From the NCBI GenBank assembly GCA_900768695.1, contig CAAGDY010000438.1:1-5413 (forward strand): DNA of 5,413 nt, given 5' to 3'. Source of the DNA: an uncultured Anaerovibrio sp. GTDB lineage: Bacteria > Bacillota > Negativicutes > Selenomonadales > Selenomonadaceae. The translations under genes were made by a program, and so were the position numbers. How positions within the stretch are numbered: the first letter of the stretch is position 1; every line of letters starts with the position of its first letter. Shown here piece after piece: positions 1 through 5,413 of the stretch. The notes below the pieces were generated by a model. It did no database searches. It had not been told where the DNA came from and was given only the letters and a program-made list of their open reading frames with translations.

Positions 1-1674
1 ACGCATTACCGTGAAAATCTGGAGGCCAACGTGGAGGCCAGCCTGAAGGGCGAAACCCAGGTGGCATTCAGCATTCTTGAGCAGCTGCACAAGAAGGAGC
101 AGGCCGGTGAGCTGACCCGTGAGCAGGCTCAGAAGCAGGCGGCCGACATGGTGCGTGATTTGCGCTACGATGGTGGCAAGGGTTACTTCTGGATTGATAC
201 CAAGGAAGGCGTAAACGTGGTTCTGTTGGGGCGTCCTTCCGAGGGCAAGTCCCGTATTGACCTGGTAGACCCGAACGGCACCTACTTCATCAAGGAGATG
301 CTGGCCAACGGCCTCAAGGACGGCGGCGGCTTTACTGACCTGATGTTTGCCAAGCCGAATGAAACAACCCCTCTGCCAAAGAGGAACTATACCGTATGCT
401 TCCAGCCGTGGGGCTGGGTAATCGGCACCGGTGTCTGGATTGACCAGATTGATGCCCAGGTAGCCGAGGAGGAGGCTCTGCTGGCCGATGAGCTGCAGGG
501 CAATATCCTGACGGCAGTGGCCGTTATCCTGTTCCTGCTGGTGCTTTTCGTGGCCTTTGCCGTGTTTATCGGCAATCGTATCGCCGCACCGATTCAGCTG
601 GTTACCAAGCATATTCAGTGGATGGGCGATGGCGATTTCCGTGCCCATCAGGAGGATGCGGCTGAGATGGCCGCGCTGGCACAGCGCCCGGATGAGCTGG
701 GTGTCATGACCCATGCCATGGATGACATGCAGGGCAAGCTTCTGAAGCTGATGCAGCAGATTGTGGAAACGGCAGAGTATCTGGCTGCGGCCTCAGAGGA
801 GCTGACCTCTACCTCCGAGCAGGCGGCTACCGTCAGCAAGTCTATTGCCGAGTCCGTCATGAATGTGGCAGGCTCCTGCAACGAGCAGTTCACCGAGGTG
901 GAAACCGCTTCCGGCAACGTCAGCAACCTGACTGCCCACATGGAGGAGTTCTCCGCTACCATTCGCGAGAGCAGCCACAAGATTCAGGAAACTGACGAGG
1001 TGGCCGAGCAGGGTCGCGCCAACGTGGGCACTGCCGTAAACAACATGGAAACCATTGATGCCACTGTTACCGATATTGCCCAGGTTATTGAGAGGCTGGG
1101 CGAGCAGAGCCAGCAGATTGGCGTCATCATTGATACTATCTCTTCGATTGCCGACCAGACCAATCTGCTGGCGCTGAATGCGGCTATTGAGGCCGCTCGT
1201 GCCGGTGAGCATGGCCGTGGCTTTGCTGTTGTGGCCGAAGAGGTAAGAAAGCTGGCTGAGCAGTCCCAGGCTTCTGCCGGTGAGATTGCGGCCGTAGTAG
1301 TGGGCATCCAGAATGATACGGAGAATGCTGTAAAGGCCATGAAGGAGGGCGTGGAGCAGGTAAAGAGCGGCACCGGCGCAGTAAAGGATGCCGGCGGCTC
1401 CTTTGCCCACATCGCCGAAATGGTATCCGTGGTAGCTGATAATTCCAATACCATGGAGAATGCCGTAAGCGTTCTGGCTGATAGCACCATGAAGATTAAT
1501 GAAGCTATTGAGAAGATTAATTCCATGAGCCGCAGTGTAGCCAGCGAGGCAGAAACCGTATCTGCCGCTACGGAGGAGGAAACAGCCTCCATGCTGGAGA
1601 TTGCAGATGCCAGCCGCAAGCTGGCCGAGCAGGCACAGGAGCTGCAGAACTCCCTGTCCCAGTTCAGGCTGTAA
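1..1674 (+). CDS. Methyl-accepting chemotaxis protein with single Cache sensor (5' partial)
   Basis: A transmembrane chemoreceptor that senses a small ligand outside the membrane and controls CheA through CheW. The reading frame is open from base 1, so the N terminus, including the expected first membrane helix, lies outside the window; 557 residues are visible. Numbering from base 1, residues about 1-160 form a single Cache (sCache_2-like) domain, with the family motifs GYFWI and, near its end, WGWVIGTGVWID. Residues about 168-191 are a hydrophobic membrane helix, followed by HAMP (about 192-245) and a long coiled-coil signalling domain. The hairpin tip is near-consensus, DQTNLLALNAAIEAARAGE from residue 385, followed by GRGFAVVAEEVRKLAEQS. 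Glu/Gln-rich helices flank it as likely methylation regions. The C terminus (SLSQFRL) has no CheR-tethering NWETF-type pentapeptide. The ligand is unknown; Cache receptors of this class often bind small organic acids. A GTG at base 31 is internal to the Cache domain and is not the true start. Confidence 0.96.
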   Translation, partial: THYRENLEANVEASLKGETQVAFSILEQLHKKEQAGELTREQAQKQAADMVRDLRYDGGKGYFWIDTKEGVNVVLLGRPSEGKSRIDLVDPNGTYFIKEMLANGLKDGGGFTDLMFAKPNETTPLPKRNYTVCFQPWGWVIGTGVWIDQIDAQVAEEEALLADELQGNILTAVAVILFLLVLFVAFAVFIGNRIAAPIQLVTKHIQWMGDGDFRAHQEDAAEMAALAQRPDELGVMTHAMDDMQGKLLKLMQQIVETAEYLAAASEELTSTSEQAATVSKSIAESVMNVAGSCNEQFTEVETASGNVSNLTAHMEEFSATIRESSHKIQETDEVAEQGRANVGTAVNNMETIDATVTDIAQVIERLGEQSQQIGVIIDTISSIADQTNLLALNAAIEAARAGEHGRGFAVVAEEVRKLAEQSQASAGEIAAVVVGIQNDTENAVKAMKEGVEQVKSGTGAVKDAGGSFAHIAEMVSVVADNSNTMENAVSVLADSTMKINEAIEKINSMSRSVASEAETVSAATEEETASMLEIADASRKLAEQAQELQNSLSQFRL

Positions 1675-1702
1675 GGCATTTCGGGGGAAGGCCCCGCTGT
1701 CT

Positions 1703-1708
1703 AGGAGG
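1703..1708 (+). promoter_or_regulatory. Strong Shine-Dalgarno AGGAGG that fixes a GTG start
   Basis: A perfect AGGAGG sits 7 bases before the GTG at 1716. It settles the start of the DUF805 gene, because the nearer ATG at 1709 abuts the Shine-Dalgarno and opens a frame of only ten codons. Confidence 0.85.
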
Positions 1709-1715
1709 ATGATTT

Positions 1716-2129
1716 GTGTTAAACAGGTGTATTGGCGGTAGGTTGAACCGCAAGAAGTATATTATGTATTATCTGGCCACTGTCGTGGTTTCCGTGTTTC
1801 TGATCATGGTATCTGTTGCAGTTTTGCTGGGTTCCGGAGAGGCAGACAAGATAGAGCCGGGAGGGGCTGTCTACTTTTATAGCATGGGCATCGGTATAGT
1901 GGCCCAGGTGATAATGGTTTGCCTCGGCATCAGGCGCCTGCATGATCTGGGCAAGGGTGGCCGCTGGACGCTGGCGGTTATTTTGCCCTCGGTATTCAGC
2001 TTTATCGTGTACTTTGTTGATAACCAGATTATCATGAATCTGGCCAGTGCGCTGAATATCGCTGTGGTTTTGGCGCTGGCTGTGCTGAAGGGCAATGACG
2101 GAGCCAACCAGTTTGGTTCTGCCTCCTAA
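1716..2129 (+). CDS. DUF805 family small inner-membrane protein
   Basis: A 137-residue membrane protein of the DUF805 (YhaH/YhaI-like) family, whose molecular function is not established. Its family signatures are the N-terminal GRLNRKKYIMYYL (residues 8-20), the central GIRRLHDLGKGGRW (71-84) and the C-terminal GNDGANQFG (126-134), the last resembling the family's G-x-x-G-x-N-x-x-G ending. Four hydrophobic stretches are visible: about 20-38, 54-72, 85-101 and 108-124. This matches the family in both length and topology, so the gene looks complete. It starts at GTG behind a perfect AGGAGG. It lies 41 bases after the chemoreceptor stop with no terminator between them, and a strong terminator follows it, so the two are probably co-transcribed. 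Whether it has any role in chemotaxis cannot be told from the sequence. Confidence 0.9.
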   Translation: MLNRCIGGRLNRKKYIMYYLATVVVSVFLIMVSVAVLLGSGEADKIEPGGAVYFYSMGIGIVAQVIMVCLGIRRLHDLGKGGRWTLAVILPSVFSFIVYFVDNQIIMNLASALNIAVVLALAVLKGNDGANQFGSAS

Positions 2130-2152
2130 GACATGGGTGCTTGATCTTCCGC

Positions 2153-2192
2153 ATATACCCGCATCATATTTTTGATGCGGGTATATTTTTTT
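2153..2192 (+). terminator. Rho-independent terminator after DUF805 gene
   Basis: A perfect 14-bp inverted repeat: ATATACCCGCATCA (2153-2166) pairs with 2173-2186 around a 6-base loop. An unbroken T run follows (2186-2192). It lies 24 bases after the DUF805 stop and closes the chemoreceptor-DUF805 unit. There is no A run on the left side, so it should act mainly on the plus strand. Confidence 0.93.
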
Positions 2193-2219
2193 GCAGGATT
2201 TTTTATTTTCATGTAGAAT
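2191..2219 (+). promoter_or_regulatory. Candidate sigma-70 type promoter for the kinase unit
   Basis: A TTGCAG box (2191-2196) is separated by exactly 17 bases from TAGAAT (2214-2219), which differs from TATAAT at one position. The -35 box is weak (3 of 6 matches) and overlaps the end of the upstream terminator's T tract. The spacer is AT-rich. Initiation would fall near 2226, giving a leader of about 18 bases before the small ORF at 2244. Position supports it, since a new promoter is needed after the terminator. The call rests only on consensus matching. Confidence 0.5.
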
Positions 2220-2243
2220 AAACATATAGGAACTGGAGATATT

Positions 2244-2348
2244 ATGATGAGCTGCTGTCTGCATACGGCATATATAGGGGCATGGAAGGCTGAAAGGGCA
2301 GTGGATATGCGGCGCTGGAATTTTGGAGTGGGAGAGATAGTTACATGA
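2244..2348 (+). CDS. Small 34-codon ORF overlapping the histidine kinase start
   Basis: A candidate leader peptide or small protein. It begins ATG ATG with TGGAGA just upstream (GGAG at 2235-2238, 5 bases from the start). It encodes 34 residues, beginning MMSCCLHTAYIGAWKAER, and stops at TGA 2346-2348. That stop overlaps the kinase start in an ATGA arrangement (2345-2348), the classic geometry for termination-reinitiation coupling. The product is basic and Cys/Trp-containing, with no signal peptide or membrane helix, and I recognise no family. It sits between the likely promoter and the kinase, so ribosomes entering the transcript would meet it first. It could be a translated leader controlling kinase synthesis, a real small protein, or a chance ORF. 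The better-placed ribosome binding site and the overlap favour translation, but no conservation data are available here. Confidence 0.45.
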   Translation: MMSCCLHTAYIGAWKAERAVDMRRWNFGVGEIVT

Positions 2349-3928
2349 TGCACGTGGAAACCGACCAGGCCTTGTCGGAGATAACAAAGATGTTTTATGG
2401 CTACAATATCATTGTCAATCTGGAAAAGGATGAGTTTTTCATCATAGAGGGAACAGGACTGGAGCGGACGGTGGCTTTGTTCAAGCGCTATAAGAAGTTT
2501 TCGGAGGCCTCCATGGCCAACATGGGCATGGTGCCGCCGGCCTATATTGAGGCTATGAAGCGGATTATCAGCATAGACAATCTTTTCAGCCAGCGGGGGC
2601 GTGTGGGCTATCTGGGGGGACTGGAGTACCCTGTGCGCTATCCGGGTGCCAAGAGCTACGAATGGCATGAGGTGAATATGTTTTTCACCATGAACAAGGA
2701 GGGCAAGCAGCTTTTGCACCTTTTGGGGCGCAACGTGACCAGGGAGTATGAGGAAAAGCAGAAGCTGGTCATGGCTCAGGCCGCCAACGAGGCAAAGTCA
2801 CAGTTTCTGAACAGCGTTTCCCATGATGTGCGTACGCCTCTGAACGGTATCCTCGGCATGGCGGCTATTGCGGGGATGCACCTGGATGACCCGGAAAAGG
2901 TGAAGGACTGCCTGGACAAGATACTGGGGGCTGGGAATCACCTTCTTTCCCTGATTAACGATATTCTGGATTTGTCAAAGATTGAGTCCGGCAATCTGTC
3001 TTTGAACAAGGAGGTCTTCAGCCTGAAAATTTTGCTGGACAACATGGTGAACATGATGATGCCACAGATGGAGGCCAAGGGACTGAGGTTCAGCCTGGAG
3101 CTGGGGGAGCTTTCCCATGAGTGCGTGGTGGGGGATCAGCTTCGCTTGCAGCAGGCCTTTACCAACATAGCCGGCAATGCGGTGAAGTACACGCCGCCAG
3201 GTGGCAGCGTCAGGATATCCTTTCGGGAGAAGCCCCTGGACAGCAAGAATATTGCAGAGTATGAGTTTGTCTGCCAGGATTCCGGCTTTGGCATGAGCAG
3301 GCAGACTGTGGAGAATCTGTTCAAGCCCTTTGAAAGAGCCAATGACGACAGGGTGCAGAAGATTCAGGGAACCGGCCTGGGCATGGCCATTACCCGCAAT
3401 ATAGTACGCATGATGGACGGTGATATTGCTGTGGAGAGCAGCCTCAATCATGGCAGCACCTTTACGGTCACCTTCCGCATGAAGAGGGCCAGGGGCGGTG
3501 TGAAGCTCCGCAGGGATATCAGCCTGCAGGATTTTGCCCAAAATGATTTTTCCGGCAGGCGCGTGCTTTTGGTGGAGGATCATGAGCTGAACCGTGAGAT
3601 TGCGGCCACCGTGCTGGAGGCGGCAGGCGTAGAGGTGGATTGTGCGGAGAATGGACTGATTGCCTTGGAAAAGGTGAGAGATTCCCAGGCGGGGTACTAT
3701 GACCTGGTGCTGATGGATATCAGGATGCCGGTGATGGACGGTCTGGCGGCGGCCAGGGCCATCCGTGGGCTGGAGCGGCCTGATGCGGGGACGCTGCCGA
3801 TTGTGGCCATGAGTGCCAACGCCTTTGCAGAGGATATAGGCAAGTCAAAGGCCGCCGGGATGAATGAGCATCTGGCAAAGCCCATTGATTTGGAAAAGCT
3901 GCTAGGGGTAATGAGAAAATACTGGTAG
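2345..3928 (+). CDS. Soluble hybrid histidine kinase (PAS-like sensor, HisKA, HATPase, receiver)
   Basis: A 527-residue cytoplasmic hybrid sensor kinase with no membrane helix. Residues about 10-135 form a PAS-like N-terminal module ending in GRNVTREYEEKQ, typical of a PAS-to-kinase linker helix. HisKA follows, with the phospho-acceptor His160 in FLNSVSHDVRTPLNG and an X-region LINDILDLSKIESG. The HATPase has an N box (Asn278 in NIAGNAVKYTPPGG), a G1 box (D312-SGFG), an F box (LFKPFER) and a G2 box (G342-TGLG). The C-terminal receiver has the acidic pair E411/D412, phospho-acceptor Asp458 in LVLMDIRMPVMDG, Ser490 and Lys512. All catalytic residues are intact, so His-to-Asp transfer within the protein is expected. 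There is no Hpt or output domain, so a separate partner must carry the signal. The start is ATG 2345 or the adjacent ATG 2348; GGAG at 2331-2334 is about 10 bases upstream of the first. In-frame sequence upstream reaches a TGA at 2291. The diguanylate cyclase follows, probably on the same transcript. Confidence 0.95.
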   Translation: MMHVETDQALSEITKMFYGYNIIVNLEKDEFFIIEGTGLERTVALFKRYKKFSEASMANMGMVPPAYIEAMKRIISIDNLFSQRGRVGYLGGLEYPVRYPGAKSYEWHEVNMFFTMNKEGKQLLHLLGRNVTREYEEKQKLVMAQAANEAKSQFLNSVSHDVRTPLNGILGMAAIAGMHLDDPEKVKDCLDKILGAGNHLLSLINDILDLSKIESGNLSLNKEVFSLKILLDNMVNMMMPQMEAKGLRFSLELGELSHECVVGDQLRLQQAFTNIAGNAVKYTPPGGSVRISFREKPLDSKNIAEYEFVCQDSGFGMSRQTVENLFKPFERANDDRVQKIQGTGLGMAITRNIVRMMDGDIAVESSLNHGSTFTVTFRMKRARGGVKLRRDISLQDFAQNDFSGRRVLLVEDHELNREIAATVLEAAGVEVDCAENGLIALEKVRDSQAGYYDLVLMDIRMPVMDGLAAARAIRGLERPDAGTLPIVAMSANAFAEDIGKSKAAGMNEHLAKPIDLEKLLGVMRKYW

Positions 3929-4003
3929 AAGGGTATTGGCAGGAGGTTATTGGCAGAAAGGTGCTGGCAGGAAATTGTCAGCAGAGGGGTATTGTGGAAC
4001 AAG
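3920..4003 (+). repeat. Degenerate 14-bp tandem repeat across the kinase-cyclase junction
   Basis: Five to six head-to-tail copies of a 14-base unit, consensus about TATTGGCAGRARGG. The copies begin at 3920, 3934, 3948, 3962, 3976 and, more weakly, 3990. Against the copy at 3948, the others match at 11 (3920), 11 (3934), 9 (3962), 9 (3976) and 8 (3990) of 14 positions. The core GGCAG recurs exactly every 14 bases at 3938, 3952 and 3966. The first copy contains the kinase's last two codons and stop (TAC TGG TAG). Each copy ends in a purine run resembling a Shine-Dalgarno, the best being AGGAGG (3941-3946) and AGAGGGG (3983-3989). Because 14 is not a multiple of 3, copy number changes shift frame. 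Confidence 0.7.
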
Positions 4004-4905
4004 AGAGAATTGGATGTGAGGGGATGTCTGGCGTGTCTGGAAAATATTTTAGTGATTCTATGACATTTGAGGAAATGGAAGATATTTTGCGGCTTTTGCC
4101 TGCAAATATTTACCTGAAGGATGCCGAGGGAAGGTATATCTTTTGTACCCAGTATTGGCATCATCTGCGGGACAAGGATGAGCCTGGCTGGAGCATCCGT
4201 GGCAAGACCGATGTGGAGATTCGCGAGGACAAGGAAAATGCCATGCTGGCCATGGAGAAGGACAGGGAGATTATACGGTCGGGCAAGGGGTGCCGCTACG
4301 TAATCGAGATTTTTCAGAATGGCGTGCAGGAATTCCTGGAGATAGTCAAGGAACCGGTCAAGGACAGCAACGGGAATGTTGTAGGCATCGTGGGCCTGAT
4401 TAACGATGTGACGGAGAGCGAAAAAATCAAGCGCAAGCTGAACAGGATGGCCATGACGGACAGCCTGACAGGGCTGGGGAACCGCAACAGCCTGATGCGG
4501 GACCTGGAGCGGCTTACGGAGGATTCTATGCCGGTGAGCATCGTCAGCGCAGATTGTGACGGACTGCAGATGGTAAATGATATCTATGGCCGCGCCACCG
4601 GGGATGAGTATATCCGCACGACGGCCATGGTCATGGAGCTGGCTCTGCCGGAGGATACCATGGTATACCGGGTGGGCGGCGATGAGTTCATCATCGTGCT
4701 GGTCAATACGGATGAAAATGAGGCGAAGGCCATCATGCGCATTTTCAAGGAGCAGTATGACCAGTACCGCATCAAGAACCAGCCGCTGAGCATATCCTAT
4801 GGCATATCCACAGCTGTTTCTGTGCGGGATGACCTGCGCCGCGTGCTGGAAAGGGCTGATTTGGATATGTGCCAGAGAAAACAGCGCAGGCAAAGCGTGC
4901 TGTAG
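3994..4905 (+). CDS. PAS-GGDEF diguanylate cyclase
   Basis: A soluble enzyme predicted to make cyclic di-GMP from two GTP. Numbered from GTG 3994 (303 residues), a PAS domain spans about 34-141 (LLPANIYLKDAEGRYIF at its start, GIVGLINDVTE at its end). The GGDEF domain follows: DSLTGLGNR (156-164), the metal-binding Asp187, guanine-binding Asn195 and Asp204 in NDIYGRATGDE, and the intact signature GGDEF (228-232) preceded by RV. The usual FK after the first Asp is replaced (DCDGLQMVND). The terminal AD-x-A-x-Y-x-A-K motif reads ADLDMCQRK, with Cys for Tyr. No RxxD inhibitory site stands in register before GGDEF, so product inhibition through a canonical I-site is not expected. The start is uncertain. 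GTG 3994 has GAGGGG 4 bases upstream and is preferred. GTG 3961 has AGGAGG 14 bases upstream. ATG 4024 has its purine run too close. All lie before the PAS domain, so function is unaffected. It is probably co-transcribed with the kinase. Confidence 0.92.
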   Translation: MEQERIGCEGMSGVSGKYFSDSMTFEEMEDILRLLPANIYLKDAEGRYIFCTQYWHHLRDKDEPGWSIRGKTDVEIREDKENAMLAMEKDREIIRSGKGCRYVIEIFQNGVQEFLEIVKEPVKDSNGNVVGIVGLINDVTESEKIKRKLNRMAMTDSLTGLGNRNSLMRDLERLTEDSMPVSIVSADCDGLQMVNDIYGRATGDEYIRTTAMVMELALPEDTMVYRVGGDEFIIVLVNTDENEAKAIMRIFKEQYDQYRIKNQPLSISYGISTAVSVRDDLRRVLERADLDMCQRKQRRQSVL

Positions 4906-4931
4906 GCAGGCGGGGATGGCAAAAAAATAGT

Positions 4932-4990
4932 AAAAAGCCACAGCCGTGGTGACGCTCAGGGAGCTGTCATCACATGACTGTGGCTTTTTT
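4932..4990. terminator. Bidirectional compound-hairpin terminator between convergent genes
   Basis: An outer 12-bp stem pairs AAAAAGCCACAG (4932-4943) with CTGTGGCTTTTT (4978-4989). After an asymmetric internal loop, an inner 8-bp stem (4946-4953 with 4966-4973, one G-T pair) continues. It is capped by a 4-bp stem (4954-4957 with 4961-4964) with a 3-base loop. Six T follow on the plus strand (4985-4990). The A runs at 4932-4936 and 4921-4927 give U tracts on the minus strand. It sits 26 bases after the cyclase stop and 34 bases beyond the stop of the convergent zinc gene, so it can serve both. Confidence 0.9.
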
Positions 4991-5023
4991 GTTGCCGTCT
5001 TTGGCGGCTTGGTTTCATTCAGG

Positions 5024-5413
5024 TTATTTCAGTGCTTCCTTCAGCACGGAGGCGTTTTTCTCCATGGTGGTGATGTAGGCGTCCAGTGCGCTGTCGTCAG
5101 CCTCGCCTGTTACAACCGGGTCAAGGCTGTAGATTTTTGCGCCGGTTTCACGACTGATGGTTTCGGCGGCTGACGGGGAATACTGCGGCTCGGTAAACAG
5201 TACCCTTACAGGCAGCTTGTTTACCTCTTCGATGGTTTTCTGCAGCTCGGACGGAGTTGGCTCGGTGCCAGGCTCCCGCTCGATTACCTTGACAATGTTC
5301 AGGTTGAACTCCTTGGCAAAGTAAGGGAAGGCCTCATGGAAGGTGACTATGTTGCGGTGTGGAAGGCTGTCCAGCTGGGCGTGGAGCCTGGTCTGCAGGG
5401 CCTTCAGCTTGTC
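5024..5413 (-). CDS. Zinc ABC transporter substrate-binding protein, ZnuA/AdcA type (5' partial, C-terminal lobe)
   Basis: The extracytoplasmic metal-binding component of a zinc ABC importer (cluster A-I). Only the last 129 residues are visible, because the gene starts beyond the right edge and reads leftward to TAA at 5024-5026. Numbering from the edge, IVTFHEAFPYFAKEF holds His26 (5336-5338). By position this matches the third zinc-ligand histidine of ZnuA, where manganese-type PsaA/MntC proteins have Glu. Further on come IEREPGTEPTPSELQKTIE, LFTEPQYSP and GAKIYSLDPV, all typical of the ZnuA C-terminal lobe. The His ligand and the EPQ motif favour zinc over manganese. The signal peptide, first two ligands and any His-rich loop are outside the window, as are the promoter and any Zur site. 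The neighbouring permease and ATPase genes would be expected to the right. Confidence 0.93.
   Translation of the reverse strand, partial: DKLKALQTRLHAQLDSLPHRNIVTFHEAFPYFAKEFNLNIVKVIEREPGTEPTPSELQKTIEEVNKLPVRVLFTEPQYSPSAAETISRETGAKIYSLDPVVTGEADDSALDAYITTMEKNASVLKEALK

Noticed and set aside
31..33. GTG at 31 as the start of the chemoreceptor
   Set aside because: The frame is open to base 1, and the upstream residues (HYRENLEANVEA) continue the Cache-domain helix. No membrane helix precedes the Cache domain if translation begins here, so the gene is cut by the window edge.
984..1679. Minus-strand open frames opposite the chemoreceptor (including 793-1410)
   Set aside because: They are antisense shadows of the conserved signalling domain; Ser/Ala/Leu-rich low-complexity translations with no family features.
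1682..1696. Small GC hairpin CGGGG/CCCCG after the chemoreceptor stop as a terminator
   Set aside because: The stem is only 5 bp and no T run follows; the next bases are the AGGAGG of the DUF805 gene.
2291..2344. Kinase N-terminal extension, or a frameshifted older start, in the upstream region
   Set aside because: In the kinase frame a TGA at 2291-2293 limits any extension to about 17 codons with no ATG, GTG or TTG start, and the PAS-like module already begins soon after ATG 2345, so nothing appears to be missing.
3697..4941. Long minus-strand open frame (414 codons) opposite the kinase end and cyclase
   Set aside because: It lies antisense to two well-supported domain-containing genes, has no recognisable motifs, and its composition reflects the complementary strand of the plus-strand codons.
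4906..5023. Attachment site, small RNA or riboswitch between the convergent genes
   Set aside because: The only structure seen is the shared terminator; the remaining bases show no promoter or conserved RNA motif.
4946..5173. Plus-strand 75-codon open frame downstream of the cyclase
   Set aside because: It starts inside the terminator hairpin and runs antisense to the zinc-binding protein gene, whose minus-strand translation is clearly homologous to ZnuA.

Overview
The window carries four substantial plus-strand genes, one very small candidate ORF, and the 3' part of a minus-strand gene. It looks like a chromosomal stretch from a moderately GC-rich anaerobic Firmicute. The single-Cache chemoreceptor, the PAS-like hybrid kinase and the purine-rich Shine-Dalgarno sites suggest Negativicutes (Selenomonas-like). 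That assignment is an inference from protein style, not from a marker gene. No phage, transposase, CRISPR or RNA gene was seen.

Layout. (1) 1-1674: a methyl-accepting chemotaxis protein cut by the left edge, with a Cache sensor, one visible membrane helix, HAMP and a complete signalling hairpin. (2) 1716-2129: a small DUF805 membrane protein with its own strong ribosome binding site, followed by a perfect 14-bp rho-independent terminator (2153-2192). Genes 1 and 2 probably share a transcript. (3) A compact promoter-like element (2191-2219) overlaps the terminator's T tract and precedes a 34-codon ORF (2244-2348). That ORF overlaps the next gene by ATGA. (4) 2345-3928: a soluble hybrid histidine kinase with a PAS-like sensor, HisKA, HATPase and receiver. 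(5) A degenerate 14-bp tandem repeat (3920-4003) starts on the kinase stop codon and runs into the start region of the next gene. (6) About 3994-4905: a PAS-GGDEF diguanylate cyclase. (7) 4932-4990: a compound hairpin flanked by A and T runs, serving the two convergent genes. (8) 5024-5413, minus strand: the C-terminal lobe of a ZnuA-type zinc-binding lipoprotein or periplasmic protein, cut by the right edge.

How the genes may work together: the plus-strand genes are mostly signalling. The chemoreceptor feeds the CheA/CheW pathway. The kinase and cyclase form a likely two-gene signalling unit linking an intracellular cue and phosphorelay to cyclic di-GMP, although neither protein contains a domain that directly joins them. 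The zinc-uptake gene is a separate transcription unit. The families are all known. The least explained parts are the small overlapping ORF ahead of the kinase and the 14-bp repeat array between kinase and cyclase.
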